Positions 27,690-36,568 of a DNA stretch of 64,000 nucleotides are shown here, one piece after another. The notes beneath the pieces were generated by a model. The model saw only the letters and a program-made list of their open reading frames with translations, did not search any database and was not told the origin of the DNA. Numbering within the stretch: the first letter of the stretch is position 1; every line of letters begins with the position of its first letter. The DNA is taken from contig NZ_JAKSYG010000093.1 in NCBI RefSeq assembly GCF_022829725.1, positions 60,330-124,329 of the forward strand, in the 5' to 3' direction. The stretch comes from Methylobacterium sp. E-005 (GTDB taxonomy: Bacteria; Pseudomonadota; Alphaproteobacteria; Rhizobiales; Beijerinckiaceae). The position numbers and the translations under genes are program-made.

Positions 27690-29254
27690 ACGGCATCGGG
27701 CCGGGTCGATAGCGCGCCGAGAAACGTGGTCGCATCGCGGCGGATCTCGGCGCGCCTCGTGTCCCCGAAACCCCGCAAGGTTCTGTAGGGCATCGTCATG
27801 CGCGGATTCCCGGCGAGCTTATCCTCGTTCTCGAGCAGAAAATTCCAGTAGAGGTAGTTGAACGGGCAGGCCTCCGCGCCGGACTTGACCTTCACGTCAT
27901 ATGCACACGAACCGCAGTAATCCGACATCCGGTCGATATAGGCGCCCGAGGCGGCATAGGGTTTCGAACCCATCACGCCGCCGTCGGCCCACAGCACCAT
28001 GCCGTGGACGTTGGGCAGTTCGACCCATTCGTAGGCATCGGCAAAGACGATCAGATACCATTCCTCCACCTGCGCCGGATCGAGGCCGGCGATCAGGGCG
28101 AAGTTGCCTGTCACCATCAAGCGTTGGATGTGGTGGGCGTAAGCATGGGCGCGCGTGTCCGCGACCACCTGGGCGATGCAGTTGAGCTTCGTGTCGCCCG
28201 ACCAGTAGAACCAGGGCAGGGCGCGGGCCGCCGCGAGCGCGTTCGTCTCGCGATATTCCGGCATCCGCGCCCAGTAGAGGCCACGCACGTATTCCCGCCA
28301 GCCGAGAATCTGCCGGATGAACCCCTCGGCGCAGTGGAGCGGTACCGCATTCTCACGATAGGCGCGCTCGGCGGCCCAGCAGACCTCCTCGGCGGTCAAC
28401 AGGCCGGCATTGAGGGCCGGTGAGATCAGCGCATGGTACAGGAACGGCGCACCGGCCTTCATGGCATCCTGGTAGTCGCCGAAGGTGGGCAGACAGCTGG
28501 CGATGAAGTGGCGAAGGGCCGCGAGGGCGTCGTCCCGCGTCACCGGCCAGGAAAAGCCGCCGAGCGTGCCGAAATGGTCGCCGAATTCCTGTTCGACGAG
28601 GGCGATGACCTCCCGGGTCACGGCATCCGGCTGGAAGCCGATCCGATCAGGGAGACGATGCCCCTTGGGCAAACGCTTGCGATTCTCGGCATCGAAGTTC
28701 CAGCGCCCGCCCACGGGCTCGCCGCCCTCCATCAGCAGGCCGGTGCGGCGACGCATCCCCCGATAGAAGGTCTCCATCCGCAGATGGTGTCGCTTCTCCG
28801 CCCAATGCGCAAAATCCTCGCGGGGGCAGAGGAAGCGGTTGTCGGAGCGGATCTCCACCGGCGGCCCAAGGGTCTCGCGCCAGTCCTGCATCATTTCCCA
28901 GACCCGCCATTCTCCGGGCTCGGTGACGACGATGCGCTCGGGGCGGTGCCGCGCGACCGCCCTCTCCAGTTCGCCGGTGAAGCTGCCGGTATTGCCGGGA
29001 TCGGTAAGCCGCACATAATCGACGGTGACGCCCTCTTCCGTCAGATCGGACGCAAAATGGCGCATGGCGGCGAACAGGAAGGCGATCTTCTGCTTGTGGT
29101 GGCGGACATAGGTCGCCTCGTCCCGGACCTCGACCAGCAGGACGATGTCGCGCTCGGGATCGAGGTCGGTCAGGCTGGAGACGCGACGGGTGAGTTGGTC
29201 GCCCAGGACGAAGCGCAGCGTCCCGCAGGAACCGGCATGACGCTTGACCGCCAT
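27656..29254 (-). CDS. phrB: Fe-S cluster cryptochrome/(6-4) photolyase family protein
   Basis: This 532-residue protein belongs to the FeS-BCP group of bacterial (6-4) photolyases. It has the N-terminal LRFVLGDQLTRRVSSL and four cysteines with PhrB-like spacing for a [4Fe-4S] cluster: one in KLNCIAQ (about 358), two in DYCGSCAYD (446, 449) and one in ACPFNYLYW (about 462). It should repair UV photoproducts with FAD in a light-dependent way. I used ATG 29254 (MAVKRHAG). An upstream ATG would add 19 residues. Confidence 0.9.
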   Translation of the reverse strand: MAVKRHAGSCGTLRFVLGDQLTRRVSSLTDLDPERDIVLLVEVRDEATYVRHHKQKIAFLFAAMRHFASDLTEEGVTVDYVRLTDPGNTGSFTGELERAVARHRPERIVVTEPGEWRVWEMMQDWRETLGPPVEIRSDNRFLCPREDFAHWAEKRHHLRMETFYRGMRRRTGLLMEGGEPVGGRWNFDAENRKRLPKGHRLPDRIGFQPDAVTREVIALVEQEFGDHFGTLGGFSWPVTRDDALAALRHFIASCLPTFGDYQDAMKAGAPFLYHALISPALNAGLLTAEEVCWAAERAYRENAVPLHCAEGFIRQILGWREYVRGLYWARMPEYRETNALAAARALPWFYWSGDTKLNCIAQVVADTRAHAYAHHIQRLMVTGNFALIAGLDPAQVEEWYLIVFADAYEWVELPNVHGMVLWADGGVMGSKPYAASGAYIDRMSDYCGSCAYDVKVKSGAEACPFNYLYWNFLLENEDKLAGNPRMTMPYRTLRGFGDTRRAEIRRDATTFLGALSTRPDAVHKDDQTESAT

Positions 29255-29439
29255 CGCCTCAGCCCTTCGTCCGCACGGTGGAACGGTCACCGTCAGGGCC
29301 GATCCCGTCATCCATCACCATCCGCCGCACCCGGATCCCCTCGCTACCCAATCCAACGGGATCAAGGTAAGGCCGGGGGCAATGTCGGGCAGGCCGTGGG
29401 CCCGCGCACTCCACGTGCACAAGGTCGCAGGCGGGAAGC

Positions 29440-30303
29440 ATGAAGTTCGCGTTCGCCGGCATCGACTTCCTCGGCGGCGTCTTCGAGGGCCTTCTGGATG
29501 CCGGCTGGACGCCGGTGAAGCTGTTCACCCGCCCCTGCGACGGAATTTACGACCACAACGACGTGATCGTCGCCCGCGCCCGGTCGCTGCGCATCCCGAT
29601 CCAGCTCTCGCGGATCCGCGAGCGCGACATCGAGGCGATCCAGGCCGACCACGGCAAGGATTGGGCGCTGGTGGTGGCGGGCTATCCATGGCTGGTCCGC
29701 GGCTGGCGCGGACGGGCCGCCTACGGGTTCAACATCCACCCCTCGCCGCTCCCGATCGGGCGCGGCCCCTACCCGCTGTTCCGCGCCGTGCTCGACCGCT
29801 ACGAGACCTGGGGGGTGACCGCCCATGTCCTTGCCGACGGCTTCGATACCGGCGACATCCTCGCGCAGGAGATGTTTCCGCTGAGCCCGCAGGAAACCCA
29901 CGAGACCCTCCTGGCCAAATGTCAGATGGCAGCCCGACGGCTCGTGACAGGCCCGCTCGGTCGCGATTTACCCAGCCGCTGGCGCTGGGCCGAGCCGCAG
30001 GGCGACGGCTCCTACTGGCCGCGGGCCACCGACGGCGACCGGACCCTCGATTTCCGGCAGGACGTCGGCTCAGTCCTGCGCCGGGTCCGGGCGTTCGGCA
30101 CGGTCGAGACCATCGCCCGCCTCGGCGATACGCGCGTCTACGTGGCGGAGGCCCAGGGCTGGCAGGAGCGGCACACCCACGCCGCCGGGGCGGTGGTGCA
30201 TCGCCATCGTCGTCACATCGTGGTGGCGGCTCTGGACGGGTACGTCCAGATCACCCGCTGGTCGCCGCTGCCGCTCTCCGAATATGGTCAAGTCGGCCGC
30301 TAG
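29440..30303 (+). CDS. Formyltransferase-family protein
   Basis: This 287-residue protein has the N10-formyltetrahydrofolate-dependent formyltransferase fold. NIHPSPLPIGRGPYPLFRAV (about residues 98-117) contains the catalytic Asn-x-His, and VTAHVLADGFDTGDIL the catalytic Asp. A short C-terminal domain follows. It is shorter than methionyl-tRNA formyltransferase and lacks its tRNA-binding C-terminus in recognisable form, so a small-molecule or sugar-amine substrate is plausible. It is divergent from the photolyase gene with 185 bases between. Confidence 0.8.
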   Translation: MKFAFAGIDFLGGVFEGLLDAGWTPVKLFTRPCDGIYDHNDVIVARARSLRIPIQLSRIRERDIEAIQADHGKDWALVVAGYPWLVRGWRGRAAYGFNIHPSPLPIGRGPYPLFRAVLDRYETWGVTAHVLADGFDTGDILAQEMFPLSPQETHETLLAKCQMAARRLVTGPLGRDLPSRWRWAEPQGDGSYWPRATDGDRTLDFRQDVGSVLRRVRAFGTVETIARLGDTRVYVAEAQGWQERHTHAAGAVVHRHRRHIVVAALDGYVQITRWSPLPLSEYGQVGR

Positions 30304-30370
30304 GTCCGGGGCGGCGGGAACCGATGCGGGCCCGTCCGTGTTTCCGGCGTCCCTAGTTACGGAGTCCGAC

Positions 30371-30712
30371 ATGTCGACACGCGCCAGCCTCGCCGCGGCC
30401 CTCGGCTTCGCCGCCCTCTTCACCGGTTCGGCCTTCGCGCAGGCCGTCATCGTGGCACCCGACGATTTCGGGCCCGACGACGACGTTGTCGTGCGCGACT
30501 ACATCGTTCGTCGTCCGGTCGGGCCGGGGCCGATCGTCGGGTCGATCCCGTTGCGGCCCGGCAGCATCGTGCCCGAGGATGTCCGCCTCGCGCCCTTCAC
30601 GGATGCCCCCAATCCGCGCCTGCGCCGGTTCGGCTACTTCGTGGCCCCGGGTGACAAGATCGTGGTGGTCGATCCGGCTACGCGCGCCGTGGTGCGCATC
30701 CTCGATCGCTGA
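30371..30712 (+). CDS. Small exported DUF1236-like protein
   Basis: This 113-residue protein has a signal peptide (LAAALGFAALFTGSAFA) and a mature part ending with FGYFVAPGDKIVVVDPATRA, the strand pattern of DUF1236-type periplasmic proteins of Hyphomicrobiales. ACGGAG lies seven bases before ATG 30371. Function is unknown. Confidence 0.75.
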   Translation: MSTRASLAAALGFAALFTGSAFAQAVIVAPDDFGPDDDVVVRDYIVRRPVGPGPIVGSIPLRPGSIVPEDVRLAPFTDAPNPRLRRFGYFVAPGDKIVVVDPATRAVVRILDR

Positions 30713-30730
30713 GGCGCGTCCGCGGAGCAC

Positions 30731-31777
30731 TCACCAGTCGCTGAGGGGCGCTCGCTTCCACCGGTTCGGGGCCACGCAGCGATACTCGTAGTCTTGATCC
30801 CAGGCATGATCGCCGGGTGTGCAGGCATCGCTGCCGTTGCGCGGGGGGGTCGGCCGGGATTCCCGCACGGATGCCGCATCGAGGCGACCGGCATCACTGA
30901 CCCGGAGCACCGGCATTCCGTCGCGCCCGTACACCAGTTCGTGCCCGTCGAACCCGAGACTGCGCGAGAAACCACCTGCGCGCGCGCCGTCGAGGCCGAT
31001 CATCTGGCCCGTGCCGAGCAGGATCGGCACGGCGGTGAACGTGGCCGCAGCGGCGTCGATCCCGATGCCGTAGGTGCCTTCCCCCTGAAACGAGATCGCG
31101 CGATCCGTCACCGAGCCGGTGAGATTACCCATCAGGATGCCGTATCCGGTATGGGCGCCCGGCACGCCGCCGGTGGAGATCTGCAGACCGACCCGCTGGC
31201 GGTTGCGGTCCGTCGTCGGCGATTGCGCGGAGACGTCGATCTCGGCACCGATGCAGGAGGCGATCGGATCCGCCTCGTTGGTCATATCCACGCAATTGAA
31301 GTTTCCGGCCCAGGATGGGCCGACCGGACCGATCCCGTTCGGCTCCTTGAAGATCGTCCCGTTCACCGCGACGTTCTGGGCGCCGGTGCTGGCCAGGGCG
31401 CGGTTGTGCTGCTCACCGGTGATCGTCCACTCGTATCCGGCATTGTGCGGCCCGGTGGAGCCGAGCGCCCACAGCGCCTTGTAGGTGTGCGTCGGCTCGC
31501 CTGACCCGTCCGGCACATGCCGGTCGACGCGGAGCGTCGAGACCGAATCAAAGCCCTGCGGGCGATTCCACAAAAAGACGTGCCCGCCGTCGATCCCCAG
31601 CACGCCGGTACCCTGGACGTTCTGAGAGAAATTCGGCGGCCAGCCGAGCGGCGGCGCCGGAACGAGGGTTGGGGGCGGTCCGGGTGCCTCGGCGGCAGCC
31701 TGAAGCGGCACGTTCCCCAGAATACCGAGGAGGCTCGGCAGCAACAGCAGGCCTTTGCGCATGGCCGGACTCATCAT
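30731..31777 (-). CDS. Exported protein with phage-particle-like sequence, unknown function
   Basis: This protein of about 348 residues has a signal sequence (MRKGLLLLPSLLGILGNV) and a Gly/Asn/Thr-rich, beta-looking body without a known catalytic motif. Stretches such as GTGVLGIDGGHVFLWNRP and TYGIGIDAAAATF recall beta-structured tail or capsid-decoration proteins of phages and their exported bacterial relatives. The start could be 31777 or 31762. It is convergent with the DUF1236-like gene, leaving 18 bases between the ends. Confidence 0.6.
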   Translation of the reverse strand: MMSPAMRKGLLLLPSLLGILGNVPLQAAAEAPGPPPTLVPAPPLGWPPNFSQNVQGTGVLGIDGGHVFLWNRPQGFDSVSTLRVDRHVPDGSGEPTHTYKALWALGSTGPHNAGYEWTITGEQHNRALASTGAQNVAVNGTIFKEPNGIGPVGPSWAGNFNCVDMTNEADPIASCIGAEIDVSAQSPTTDRNRQRVGLQISTGGVPGAHTGYGILMGNLTGSVTDRAISFQGEGTYGIGIDAAAATFTAVPILLGTGQMIGLDGARAGGFSRSLGFDGHELVYGRDGMPVLRVSDAGRLDAASVRESRPTPPRNGSDACTPGDHAWDQDYEYRCVAPNRWKRAPLSDW

Positions 31778-31964
31778 CGGAGGGGACCGGACCGGGTCCG
31801 GTGAGACCCACAACGGATCACGCCCGGCCAGATAGGCCGGGGTCATCGGCGGGCGATGGCGCGATCGCCTCCGGCCGTGAACCGAAGACCGTCTGGCGGC
31901 GTAAACCCTTCCTGATCCGACGATCCGTTATCAAGGCCTGATCCAGTTCAGCGAGGGACGCGCG

Positions 31965-32096
31965 ATGAAGGCCCTGCGAATCTTGAGAGTGTGGTTCCTC
32001 GTGTCTGTCCCGCTCGGCCTGATTGTGGGCCGATTCATCAAGGCCGGAAAGGGACCGCCAATGCGCCAGGAGAACGACCGATCCGACCGGCCGTGA
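31965..32096 (+). CDS. 43-residue membrane peptide
   Basis: A GAGGGA site lies just upstream of the ATG. The product begins MKALRILRVWFLVSVPLGLI, giving one hydrophobic helix, and ends in a polar basic tail (RQENDRSDRP). The hydrophobic profile and ribosome site support a real small protein. Function is unknown. Confidence 0.5.
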   Translation: MKALRILRVWFLVSVPLGLIVGRFIKAGKGPPMRQENDRSDRP

Positions 32097-32271
32097 AGAC
32101 CGGCCGACGCGTCCACCAATCGAGGAGCTGGAGCGACAGCGCCACCGGACGGCAATCGTATGGAGGCTCTTGATTGGCGACACGGCTTATTCGTCAATTA
32201 CATATTAGTAAATCATCGGCATTTTAGCTGAACTCGTGCCATGTTGGCCGACATGGGCAGGACGTTCGGCC

Positions 32272-32562
32272 ATGTCTCGCAATGCCACGCCCCAGACCGG
32301 TTTCGTGGAGCGACGTCATACGGCGCGAAAGCCCACGGCGCTGTTTGCGTTCGCGCTGAGCCCGAGCGGCGCGCGCTTTCCCTGTCAGGTTCGAAACATC
32401 TCCGACCGTGGCGCGATGCTGGAATTCACCGGCTCGCATGCCGCGCTGGTCGAGAACACGTTCGAACTAGTGCTGACCGACAGCAAGGTGCGCTATGCGG
32501 TCGAAGTCGTCTGGCGGAAGGAGCGTACGGCCGGGGTGCTGTTCTGCCTGGACAAAGAATGA
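32272..32562 (+). CDS. PilZ-domain protein
   Basis: This 96-residue protein has the two c-di-GMP-binding PilZ elements: an N-terminal RxxxR-type stretch in VERRHTARKP (residues 12-21) and the NISDRGAMLEF segment (about 42-52) corresponding to D/NxSxxG. A stand-alone PilZ protein probably works as a c-di-GMP receptor controlling motility or exopolysaccharide. The target is not evident from its neighbours. Confidence 0.85.
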   Translation: MSRNATPQTGFVERRHTARKPTALFAFALSPSGARFPCQVRNISDRGAMLEFTGSHAALVENTFELVLTDSKVRYAVEVVWRKERTAGVLFCLDKE

Positions 32563-33058
32563 CGCCCGGCAAGACGCTCCGGCAAATCGGAGGGGATAGC
32601 TTCAGGCCGTCAGGGCGGCCATCAGCGTGAGGCCGGCCGCTGGCAGGGCCTGAGCCGGGCCCCGAAGCTCTCGCGCGGTGCGGGCTCGCTGGCGCCGATC
32701 CAGCGGCGCTCCGCAAACGTCTCTGCGGCCGACCCCGCCAGCACGCGGCGGCCGCCGATGACGGACACGAGCACGGACATGAACCGCCGCTTCTCCGATG
32801 GGCCGCGCGCACGATCGCCCCTGTGCGGCGTACGCCGGCCGCGGCGATACGGTTCACTGGCCAGCTCCAATCGCCGCTGCAGCCCGCCGGCCCGGTCACT
32901 CGGCGCCGGGGAATGGATGTGACGTTCCGCCCGGGTGAACGCGGCGCTTTGCACCCCCGCGGCGGGGAGAACTTGCAATCCGAGCCAGATTTGTCGAGGC
33001 CACCAGCGAGGGGCGCCGGACTCACCGGCCTGCGAAGCGGAAAGCGCGCGGATCTTCC
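32563..33058. other. 496 bases without a supported gene
   Basis: This GC-rich stretch lies between the PilZ gene and the AlgX-like gene. Open frames exist on both strands but none has a ribosome site with a recognisable product. It may hold the promoter for the AlgX-like gene or decayed coding sequence. Confidence 0.4.
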
Positions 33059-34033
33059 ATGACAAGGGGCAGCGGCGTGGCCGTCGGGGACGATGGCTGG
33101 TTGTACTGGGTCGGGCGCGCCCGCGAGGTCGAGAACTTCTACGGCGACAGCGCCCTGTCACGCCGGATCCTCGAGCGATGGGCGCGGCGGATCGGCCAGC
33201 GCGCCAAGCGTCTCGACGAACTCGGGATTCGCCATGTTCACGCGGTCGTGCCCGACAAGCTCGCGGTCTATCCCGCGGCGCTCGGCCGATCCTTCCCCGG
33301 GCTCGACGATCCACCGGCCGTCCGCCTCGCGAGGCTGCTCAGCCCGAATGACCGCGCCCGGATGATCGATCTGCTGACACCGCTGCAGGCGGCGCGGGTG
33401 CATGAACCGGTCTATCTGCGGACGGATACGCATTGGACCTATTACGGCTATCTGGTCGCCTACCGGGCGCTGTGCGAGGCCCTGGATGCACCGGTGGCCG
33501 AGCATGTCTTCGCCGGCACGCGGGTGACCGAGCGATTCACCTTCGATCTCGGCGAGAAGCTCCAACCCCCGGTCGACGAGGCGTATGTCGCCTACGATTT
33601 TCCGCGCCGTGCGGAACGGATCGACGCAAATGCGCTGGTTCGGGTGCGCGAGGATGGTCTGGCGGTCCGGCAGCGCGGCTTGTTCGTCGGTTCGCGCGTC
33701 ATCATGAGAAATTCTGCCGCACCGGATCCGCGCCGCGTGGTGCTGTTCGGCGATTCCTATATCTACAGCCCTGGGGCGCGCCTGACGGCGATGCTCGCGG
33801 AGACCTTTGCCGAGGTTCACGCGATCTGGTCGTCGAATTTGGATTGGGCTTACATTGAAGCCGTCCGGCCCGACCTGCTGATCTTTGAAATCGCCGAGCG
33901 CTTCCTGCGCCAGGTTCCAAACGATCGAATCCGCATCGACCGCTTTGCCGAGAAGAGGGCCAATCGAGCCCTTAGACCGACCCTGCGCGAGCGTCTGAGG
34001 GGATACCTGCGGTCGGCATCGGCTGCGAGATAA
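33059..34033 (+). CDS. AlgX/AlgJ-like SGNH hydrolase-type protein
   Basis: This 324-residue protein resembles the alginate O-acetylation proteins AlgX/AlgJ. It starts with VGDDGWLYWVGRA, has the catalytic-type YLRTDTHWTYYGYLVAYRAL (Asp-x-His-Trp, about residues 120-139) and the nucleophile motif FGDSYIYSP (about 228-236). Such proteins transfer acetyl groups to exopolysaccharide in the periplasm. No signal peptide is visible with ATG 33059, so the true start or export route is unclear. A GTG at 33077 with AAGGGG upstream is an alternative. No alginate genes flank it. Confidence 0.75.
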   Translation: MTRGSGVAVGDDGWLYWVGRAREVENFYGDSALSRRILERWARRIGQRAKRLDELGIRHVHAVVPDKLAVYPAALGRSFPGLDDPPAVRLARLLSPNDRARMIDLLTPLQAARVHEPVYLRTDTHWTYYGYLVAYRALCEALDAPVAEHVFAGTRVTERFTFDLGEKLQPPVDEAYVAYDFPRRAERIDANALVRVREDGLAVRQRGLFVGSRVIMRNSAAPDPRRVVLFGDSYIYSPGARLTAMLAETFAEVHAIWSSNLDWAYIEAVRPDLLIFEIAERFLRQVPNDRIRIDRFAEKRANRALRPTLRERLRGYLRSASAAR

Positions 34034-34123
34034 GCGCTCCGCCGTGACGCAGCCGCTTCGTCAAGGTTCCTCGGTTCCCTCCGGAACACGCCGAGATCAA
34101 ACCGCACCCTGTGCAGGGCGCGT

Positions 34124-34151
34124 GGCCCCGCCGCGGCAACGCAGCGGGGCC
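34124..34151. terminator. Hairpin between convergent genes
   Basis: GGCCCCGC (34124-34131) pairs with GCGGGGCC (34144-34151), with further partial pairing toward the loop. It lies between the AlgX-like gene (ending 34033) and the converging Gly/Tyr-rich gene. No strong T-run follows. Confidence 0.5.
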
Positions 34152-34171
34152 TGGTTCGTCAGATTGAGTTT

Positions 34172-34450
34172 TCAGTATCCGCGGCCGTAATAGCCCGGGC
34201 CACCACGATCGAAGGCGCCCGCCGCAGCGGCACCGGCCGCCGCCCCCGCGATGCCAAGGCCGACGGCAGCGCCCGTCGAGAGACCGCGATGCCGGCGATA
34301 GCCGTAGTCGCGGTGACGACCATAGCCACGCTCGTAGCCGCGGCCATAACCGTAGCCATCGCGGTATCCGTAGCCCTGCGCCTGGGCACCACCCACGCCC
34401 AAAGTCCCAAGGCACAGCGTCACGGCGGAGAGGAGAGCCAGCTTTCGCAT
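34172..34450 (-). CDS. Small exported Gly/Tyr/Arg-rich protein
   Basis: This 92-residue protein has a signal peptide (LALLSAVTLCLGTLGVGGAQA) followed by GYGYRDGYGYGRGYERGYGR-type repeats. A short hydrophobic Gly/Ala stretch (AAVGLGIAGAAAGAAAAGAF) follows, and the protein ends in GPGYYGRGY. It is probably a surface or periplasmic low-complexity protein. Function is unknown. Confidence 0.7.
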   Translation of the reverse strand: MRKLALLSAVTLCLGTLGVGGAQAQGYGYRDGYGYGRGYERGYGRHRDYGYRRHRGLSTGAAVGLGIAGAAAGAAAAGAFDRGGPGYYGRGY

Positions 34451-34835
34451 CGATGATCCTGTCGCAGTTGCGTTGTGGGTCCAACCCGAAGCGTGCCGAT
34501 GGGTTCCAAACCCGTTGTCGGCCTGCAAACGGACGGTTTCATCCTGCACAACGGCCAAAACAGCGATGCGCAAGCCTCTCATTGACCGTCGACGTCTCGC
34601 GCAGATCTGCTGACGCCCGATCGCCCGTCAACCGATGCACGCCCGGGCCCGAAAGGGCATCCTGATTGGTTCGTGGGGTGGTTAACAGCCGGCGACCGCA
34701 ATCTGCGTCGTATCATATCGGAATCGCCGCATACTCCGTACAGGCTACGCTCTATGCGCGCCAAGCAAGTATCTGTACCGACATATCTCTAGATACACGC
34801 AATGATACAGCGCTTCGCGGGGTCGATCTGCCGGA
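34451..34835. other. 385-base intergenic region with an inverted repeat
   Basis: No gene is supported here. GTATCT (34769-34774) is mirrored by AGATAC (34791-34796), and the inner TATCT-CT-AGATA (34784-34795) is itself palindromic, in a locally AT-rich stretch. It is a possible operator or promoter region for the gene at 34836. Confidence 0.45.
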
Positions 34836-35117
34836 ATGTCTTCGCTGTTCGCGGACCCGCTCGGCCGGGCCTTACTGACTCTCCTGACGACCGATCACGG
34901 CCTGCCCGGTGCGCCGCAGAGAGCGGTGCTGTTGCAAGCGCTTCTGGACCTGCGCGCCCAAGCCGAGACCAAAGGCGCATCGATGCAAGTCCGGGGGGCC
35001 ATCCGTTCGGCTCTGTGGGCGTTGCGCGGGGAGTTTCCAGCCTCCGTCCGCGCCTCTGTCGCCAGGGCCACGGTGATGGCAGACGCCGGATCGAGATCCG
35101 CCCCCCAAGGCCTCTGA
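34836..35117 (+). CDS. Hypothetical protein, weakly supported
   Basis: This is a possible 93-residue helical protein with balanced composition (LTTDHGLPGAPQRAVLLQAL) and GC-biased third codon positions like its neighbours. No ribosome site, family or motif is recognised. It may be real because the region upstream is AT-rich like a promoter. Confidence 0.4.
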   Translation: MSSLFADPLGRALLTLLTTDHGLPGAPQRAVLLQALLDLRAQAETKGASMQVRGAIRSALWALRGEFPASVRASVARATVMADAGSRSAPQGL

Positions 35118-35413
35118 GTCCTCGAGCGCGCATGAACGTCCCCATCGGCCGGCGCGTGACTGTCATTCCGACGGGAGGATCGACATCGGACCGCCGCTTG
35201 CCCCGGGCATAAAGCCTGTTTCGTCCGGGCCTCGATGCGTCGTCCGTGGCGCTTCTCAAAACAGCGGCGGGGCAGCCCGTCCGAACGAGCCGGAGGTGGG
35301 ATGCTGCTGAGGACCGGCCCCGGTCCCACGCTTCCCATGGGCGTCGCGGCTGCGATAGGACTGGTCCCGCGCGACCGTGCCGCGGTCGGGCCTTCAGCAC
35401 CGTCGAGGAAGCC

Positions 35414-36568
35414 ATGGCAGGCAGGGACGAGGCGGCGTGGCGCGTCGGCGTTCTGTTCTCCCGCAGCGGGGTCAGCGGCATCACCGAGACCGAGCATTTC
35501 CTCGGTACCGCGCTCGCCATTGAGGAGATCAACACGGCCGGCGGCGTGCTCGGCCGCCCGATCGCGCCGATCTGTTACGATCCCGCCGGGGACACCGACG
35601 CGTATCGGTCCTACGCCCGCCGGATGCTCGCCGAGGATGGGGCCGAGGTGGTGTTCGGATGCTCCCTCTCGGCCAGCCGCAAGTCGGTGCTGTCCACCGT
35701 GGAGCGGCACAACGGCCTGCTGTGGTATCCCTCGATCTACGAGGGGTTCGAGTATTCCGAGAACATCATCTACACCGGCGCGACCCTGAACCAGAACGTC
35801 TTCGCCCTGGCCGACTACCTCTTGCAGGAGCACGGCACCCGGATCTTCCTGATCGGCTCGGACTACATCTATCCGCGCGAATCGAACCGGGTAATGCGCG
35901 ACCTCATCGAGACGAAGGGCGGGACCGTGATGGGCGAGCTCTACGTTCCCCTCGACGCGGACGACGCGGCCCATGCGGCGATGATCACCGCCATCCGGTA
36001 CGCCGCGCCGGACGCCGTGTTCTCGACTGTGGTCGGGCGCGGGGCCGAACGTCTCTACCGTGCCTACGCCGAATCCGGGATCGACCGGGCGCATTGCCCG
36101 ATCGCGAGTCTTACTTTGGCCGAGGGTCAGATCCAGGCGATCGGGCCCGAACTGTGCCGCGGCCACGTGCTGGCGACGTCCTATTTCGGAGCGCTCGCCG
36201 GCGAGGAGAATGCGCGCTTCGTATCGGCCTTTCAGGCCCGGTTCGGGACCGGGCGGCCGACCAGCATGTGGTCGCAGACCGCCTACGCGCAGGTCCACCT
36301 GTTCGCGCGCGCGCTGACGGAAGCCGGTACCCTCGATGCCGGTCGCCTCGGCGCGGCGGCGCTGCGCCAGCGCCTGGCCGCGCCGGAGGGCGACCTCACC
36401 TTCGACGGTGAGACCCGGCACATCTGGCTCACGCCCGGCATCGGCGTCGCCCGGGCCGACGGTCAGTTCGACGTCGTGTGGCGGGCACGCCGCCCGGTGC
36501 GGCCAGATCCCTATCTCGCATGGTCGCGCTTCGAGACGAACTGGCTGGACGAGGGCGTGGCCGCATGA
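35414..36568 (+). CDS. amiC: AmiC-like amide-binding sensor (type I periplasmic-binding fold)
   Basis: This 384-residue protein has the type I periplasmic-binding fold but no signal peptide, as in cytoplasmic AmiC of Pseudomonas, which binds small amides and holds AmiR inactive. It begins RVGVLFSRSGVSGITETEHF and contains FGCSLSASRKSVLSTVERHN, NIIYTGATLNQNVFALADYL and IFLIGSDYIYPRESNRVM. GAGGAAG precedes ATG 35414. Its stop overlaps the ATG of the ANTAR protein gene (ATGA), the arrangement expected of an AmiC/AmiR pair. Confidence 0.85.
   Translation: MAGRDEAAWRVGVLFSRSGVSGITETEHFLGTALAIEEINTAGGVLGRPIAPICYDPAGDTDAYRSYARRMLAEDGAEVVFGCSLSASRKSVLSTVERHNGLLWYPSIYEGFEYSENIIYTGATLNQNVFALADYLLQEHGTRIFLIGSDYIYPRESNRVMRDLIETKGGTVMGELYVPLDADDAAHAAMITAIRYAAPDAVFSTVVGRGAERLYRAYAESGIDRAHCPIASLTLAEGQIQAIGPELCRGHVLATSYFGALAGEENARFVSAFQARFGTGRPTSMWSQTAYAQVHLFARALTEAGTLDAGRLGAAALRQRLAAPEGDLTFDGETRHIWLTPGIGVARADGQFDVVWRARRPVRPDPYLAWSRFETNWLDEGVAA

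Noticed and set aside
32622..33314. 230-codon minus-strand open frame over the gap and the AlgX-like gene
   Set aside because: Very Arg-rich composition, overlap with a well-supported gene, and no start signal mark it as a shadow frame.
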